A stretch of DNA of 7,867 nucleotides from Bacillota bacterium. GTDB lineage: Bacteria > Bacillota > Clostridia > Oscillospirales > Ruminococcaceae. The notes below the pieces were generated by a model that worked only from the letters and a program-made list of their open reading frames with translations, was not told the origin of the DNA and searched no databases. Where the stretch lies: NCBI GenBank assembly GCA_023395435.1, contig JAEWZG010000018.1, positions 1 through 7,867 of the forward strand. Direction: 5' to 3'. The position numbers and the translations under genes were made by a program. Below, one piece after another: positions 5,837 to 7,867 of this stretch; within the stretch, counting starts at the first letter, position 1, and the number at the start of each line of letters is the position of its first letter.

Positions 5837-5857
5837 AAATTGAAGGGAGTTGTAATA

Positions 5858-7606
5858 ATGGCTATTTTCAACAGAAAACAGAATAATGAAAAAACGCCAG
5901 AAAAACAATTAGCCGGACTGAATGTGCTTTTCACAAACATTAAAAAGACTTACGTTAAATATATGACTAATCTTGGCGCACACGTTTTTCACTACGGGAA
6001 GTTTTCGGTTATTAAAGCTTTTGAATTGGTTGTTAAAGTCTGCAGATTTCTTGCAGTCAAAACTACTCATATTTTCAAAAAGTTCGGCAGTTCGGTTTTA
6101 AAACTGGTAAAACATCTGACAGCAAAGCCTGCTGATTGCATTAAAGCTTTCGGTGCTTCTGTTTCAGAGAAGAAAAAATCAAAGGGTCTTGTTCCTGCAA
6201 TAGGACATGGATTTTCTTATCTTGGAAAATCTGCATGGCATTCTAAGGGCACACTTGTTAAATCCTTTAACTACGTCGCTCCTGTTGTAGCAATAGTATT
6301 CTTTGTTTCACTAATTACTTATGCAAAAGACGAAAAATATGCTATTAGTGTTGAATGCAACGGCAAGGTAGTTGGTTATATAAAAGATGAAGGCGTTGCT
6401 GATGAAGCTCAGCAGATTATTCAGGAACGTATCAATTATGTAGAGGGCGATAAAGAAATTATTGTTCAGCCTAAACTTTCTGTTAAAAAGCTTTCTTCTG
6501 AAGCTACTATATATGATGGTAGCGAGCTTGCTGAAAAAATGATAAAATATTCAGATGCTGATATTGAAGAAGCATACGGAATATACATTAATAATAAATT
6601 CCAAGGTGCTGTTACAGATGGCACAAAGATTAAAGCTTCATTAAGCTCAATTCTTTCAAAATATTCAACAGGCAATTCTTCAGATGTAGTTGAATTTGTT
6701 GACAAAGTTGAAGTCAAAGAAGGCTTATATCTTAAATCTGGTATCGTTAACGAAGATGAATTCATAAATAAAATTAGCAGTGACAAGCAAGTTGATGCTT
6801 ATTATACAATTGTTAAGGGCGATGCTCCTTCACTTATTGCACAGAAGGTCGGAATTCCATATTCAAAGCTTAAAGCTATGAATCCAAAGATAGAGACCGA
6901 ATGCTTTATAGGTCAGAAGGTTCTCATTAATCGTTCACAGCCTTTCCTCTCAGTTAAAATAACAAAAGAAATTGAATACGATGAATCAATTGCATATAAA
7001 ACAGAAAAAGTATCTGACCCAACAATGTATAAAGGAAATTCAAAAGTACTTGTAAGTGGTCAGAACGGTTCAGCACACATTAAAGCAAAAGTTTCGCTTG
7101 TTGATGGTGTTGAAGATTCAAGAACGATCATATCAAAGGATGTTATAAAACAGGCAGTTAATCAGAAAGTTGCACAGGGATCAAAACCAAACCCTGGTTA
7201 TTCTGATGCTTCATATAGTTCTGTTGTAGCGACAGGTAGTAGAATGTTGTGGCCTACAGGTGGCGGACGTAACTATATTTCATGCTACTTTATGAGCTAT
7301 GGACATAGGGGAATTGATATTGCATCAAATGGTGCTCGTCTTCCAATCTATGCTGCTCAGGAAGGAACTGTTATTCAGTCCGGTTGGAGCGGTTCATACG
7401 GTAAAAAAGTAGTCATCAGCCACGGAAATGGTGTTACAACATTATACGGACATATGTCACAGATTAACGTTGGTGTTGGTACACATGTTAATAAAGGTCA
7501 AGTAATTGGCATCATGGGATCAACTGGTAATTCTACGGGTGTTCACCTCCACTTTGAGGTTCAGCAATATGGCCGACTCCTCAATCCTCTTAACTTTCTC
7601 AGGTAA
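5858..7606 (+). CDS. Membrane-anchored LysM/G5/M23 peptidoglycan endopeptidase
   Basis: This 582-residue protein probably cuts peptide cross-links in peptidoglycan outside the membrane. Residues 1-137 form a long basic, lysine-rich N-terminal region. One membrane helix (about 139-156, YVAPVVAIVFFVSLITYA) would place the rest outside. Residues 160-310 hold a poorly known region with two similar segments (161-175 and 240-251). A LysM fold follows at about 315-360, then a G5-like domain at about 363-440 (VSGQNGSAHIKAKVSLVDG). The C-terminal LytM/M23 domain carries the zinc ligands H483 and D487 (GHRGIDIA) and H565 (VHLHFE), plus the catalytic histidines H532 (YGHM) and H563. I choose the ATG at 5858, preceded by AAGGGAG (5843-5849), over an in-frame TTG at 5819 that has no ribosome binding site and overlaps the promoter. 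All active-site residues are present, so it should be active. Confidence 0.95.
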   Translation: MAIFNRKQNNEKTPEKQLAGLNVLFTNIKKTYVKYMTNLGAHVFHYGKFSVIKAFELVVKVCRFLAVKTTHIFKKFGSSVLKLVKHLTAKPADCIKAFGASVSEKKKSKGLVPAIGHGFSYLGKSAWHSKGTLVKSFNYVAPVVAIVFFVSLITYAKDEKYAISVECNGKVVGYIKDEGVADEAQQIIQERINYVEGDKEIIVQPKLSVKKLSSEATIYDGSELAEKMIKYSDADIEEAYGIYINNKFQGAVTDGTKIKASLSSILSKYSTGNSSDVVEFVDKVEVKEGLYLKSGIVNEDEFINKISSDKQVDAYYTIVKGDAPSLIAQKVGIPYSKLKAMNPKIETECFIGQKVLINRSQPFLSVKITKEIEYDESIAYKTEKVSDPTMYKGNSKVLVSGQNGSAHIKAKVSLVDGVEDSRTIISKDVIKQAVNQKVAQGSKPNPGYSDASYSSVVATGSRMLWPTGGGRNYISCYFMSYGHRGIDIASNGARLPIYAAQEGTVIQSGWSGSYGKKVVISHGNGVTTLYGHMSQINVGVGTHVNKGQVIGIMGSTGNSTGVHLHFEVQQYGRLLNPLNFLR

Positions 7607-7607
7607 T

Positions 7608-7638
7608 AAAAAAGCTCTCAATTAATGAGAGCTTTTTT
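7608..7638 (+). terminator. Intrinsic terminator after the M23 hydrolase gene
   Basis: Perfect 13-bp arms, AAAAAAGCTCTCA (7608-7620) and TGAGAGCTTTTTT (7626-7638), surround a 5-nt loop, with six T residues at the 3' side. The stem starts 2 nt after the stop codon. The matching A-run on the left means it could also stop minus-strand transcription. Confidence 0.93.
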
Positions 7639-7675
7639 ATGTTATTTTTTAAAACAAAATTATTTATTAAAACCC

Positions 7676-7704
7676 TTGACAAGTTCTATAAGACCATATA
7701 TAAT
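7676..7704 (+). promoter_or_regulatory. Full-consensus sigma-A promoter of ylxM
   Basis: TTGACA (7676-7681), a 17-nt spacer and TATAAT (7699-7704) form an exact consensus promoter, expected to be strong. Transcription should start near 7711, giving a leader of about 64 nt. This fits the constitutive need for the ylxM-ffh signal recognition particle operon. Confidence 0.9.
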
Positions 7705-7711
7705 AGTTAAT

Positions 7712-7733
7712 TGTAAAGTATATTTGCTTTACA
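7712..7733. promoter_or_regulatory. Inverted repeat at the ylxM transcription start
   Basis: TGTAAAG (7712-7718) and CTTTACA (7727-7733) are perfect 7-bp arms with an 8-nt spacer, beginning 8 nt after the -10 element. The position suits an operator that would block a strong promoter. As RNA it would be a 7-bp hairpin at the very 5' end of the transcript, which could instead stabilise the mRNA. It has no T-run and is not a terminator. Confidence 0.5.
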
Positions 7734-7774
7734 GATATGAATTTTGTTTTCTGACATTAAAATGAGGTGAGATT

Positions 7775-7867
7775 TTGAGCAAGAATTTGAATCTTTCTGT
7801 TCTTCTCGATTTTTATGGCGATACTCTGACAGAAAAACAAAAAGACGTGCTTGAGCTTTATTACAAC
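7775..7867 (+). CDS. ylxM: YlxM family DNA-binding protein, 5' part only
   Basis: The first 31 codons are present, (M)SKNLNLSVLLDFYGDTLTEK and on to LELYYN, and the gene runs off the right edge. The pattern LxDFYGxxLTEKQxxxLELYY is the N-terminus of YlxM (p13-like), a small helix-turn-helix protein resembling sigma factor region 4. It is usually encoded just before ffh and is linked to the signal recognition particle pathway. The start is TTG at 7775, with GAGGTGA (7764-7770) upstream. The ATG at 7762 cannot serve because TGA follows within two codons. The full protein is normally around 110-120 residues. Confidence 0.9.
   Translation, partial: MSKNLNLSVLLDFYGDTLTEKQKDVLELYYN

Noticed and set aside
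5819..5857. Upstream TTG start for the M23 hydrolase
   Set aside because: It has no ribosome binding site, overlaps the predicted transcription start and WalR box, and would place hydrophobic residues before a normal ATG that has AAGGGAG at good spacing.
6466..6786. Minus-strand frame of 106 codons inside the M23 hydrolase gene
   Set aside because: It is antisense to a well-supported domain region, rich in Ser and Leu as expected from antisense reading, with no supporting signals.

Overview
The window is AT-rich, and its genes carry strong Gram-positive ribosome binding sites of the AAGGAG/GAGGTG type. Several genes start with TTG or GTG. The gene set is Tex, an isochorismatase-fold hydrolase, an RluA-type pseudouridine synthase, LuxS, a membrane-anchored LysM/G5/M23 peptidoglycan hydrolase and YlxM. 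Together these point to a low-GC Firmicute, most likely a gut clostridium of the Ruminococcaceae/Oscillospirales kind. The placement is inferred from protein style and neighbourhood, not from a marker-gene comparison.

Layout from left to right. Positions 1-43 (minus strand) hold the first 14 codons of a gene that looks like a small HTH/XRE regulator. It has a good divergent promoter at 144-116 and a terminator-like hairpin in its leader. A histidine-phosphatase-family gene follows at 226-855 (plus). The gene-free gap 856-1521 is packed with inverted repeats: two outward-facing copies of a module made of a hairpin, a GC-rich stretch and the end sequence ACCCCTTCGCATA, plus a nested-palindrome element of about 312 bp. 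Next comes a compact three-gene run, tex (1522-3678), an isochorismatase-family hydrolase (3703-4263) and an RluA-family pseudouridine synthase (4290-5138), with gaps of 24 and 26 nt, probably one operon. luxS (5247-5720) and the M23 hydrolase gene (5858-7606) follow, and a strong intrinsic terminator closes the block at 7608-7638. At the right edge a consensus promoter (7676-7704) drives ylxM (from 7775, cut off by the window end), normally the first gene of the ylxM-ffh operon.

Most genes are ordinary housekeeping. The more interesting signals are regulatory. The upstream regions of luxS and of the M23 hydrolase each carry a perfect match to the WalR (YycF) binding pattern TGTWAH-N5-TGTWAH. 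That suggests a quorum/methyl-cycle enzyme and a cell-wall hydrolase under the same cell-wall two-component system. At the hydrolase gene the box lies downstream of the -10 element, a geometry that fits repression. I also see a possible attenuator in front of the HTH gene, a dyad at the expected ylxM transcription start, and the repeat-rich gap. I did not find a convincing new defence, mobile or enzymatic system.
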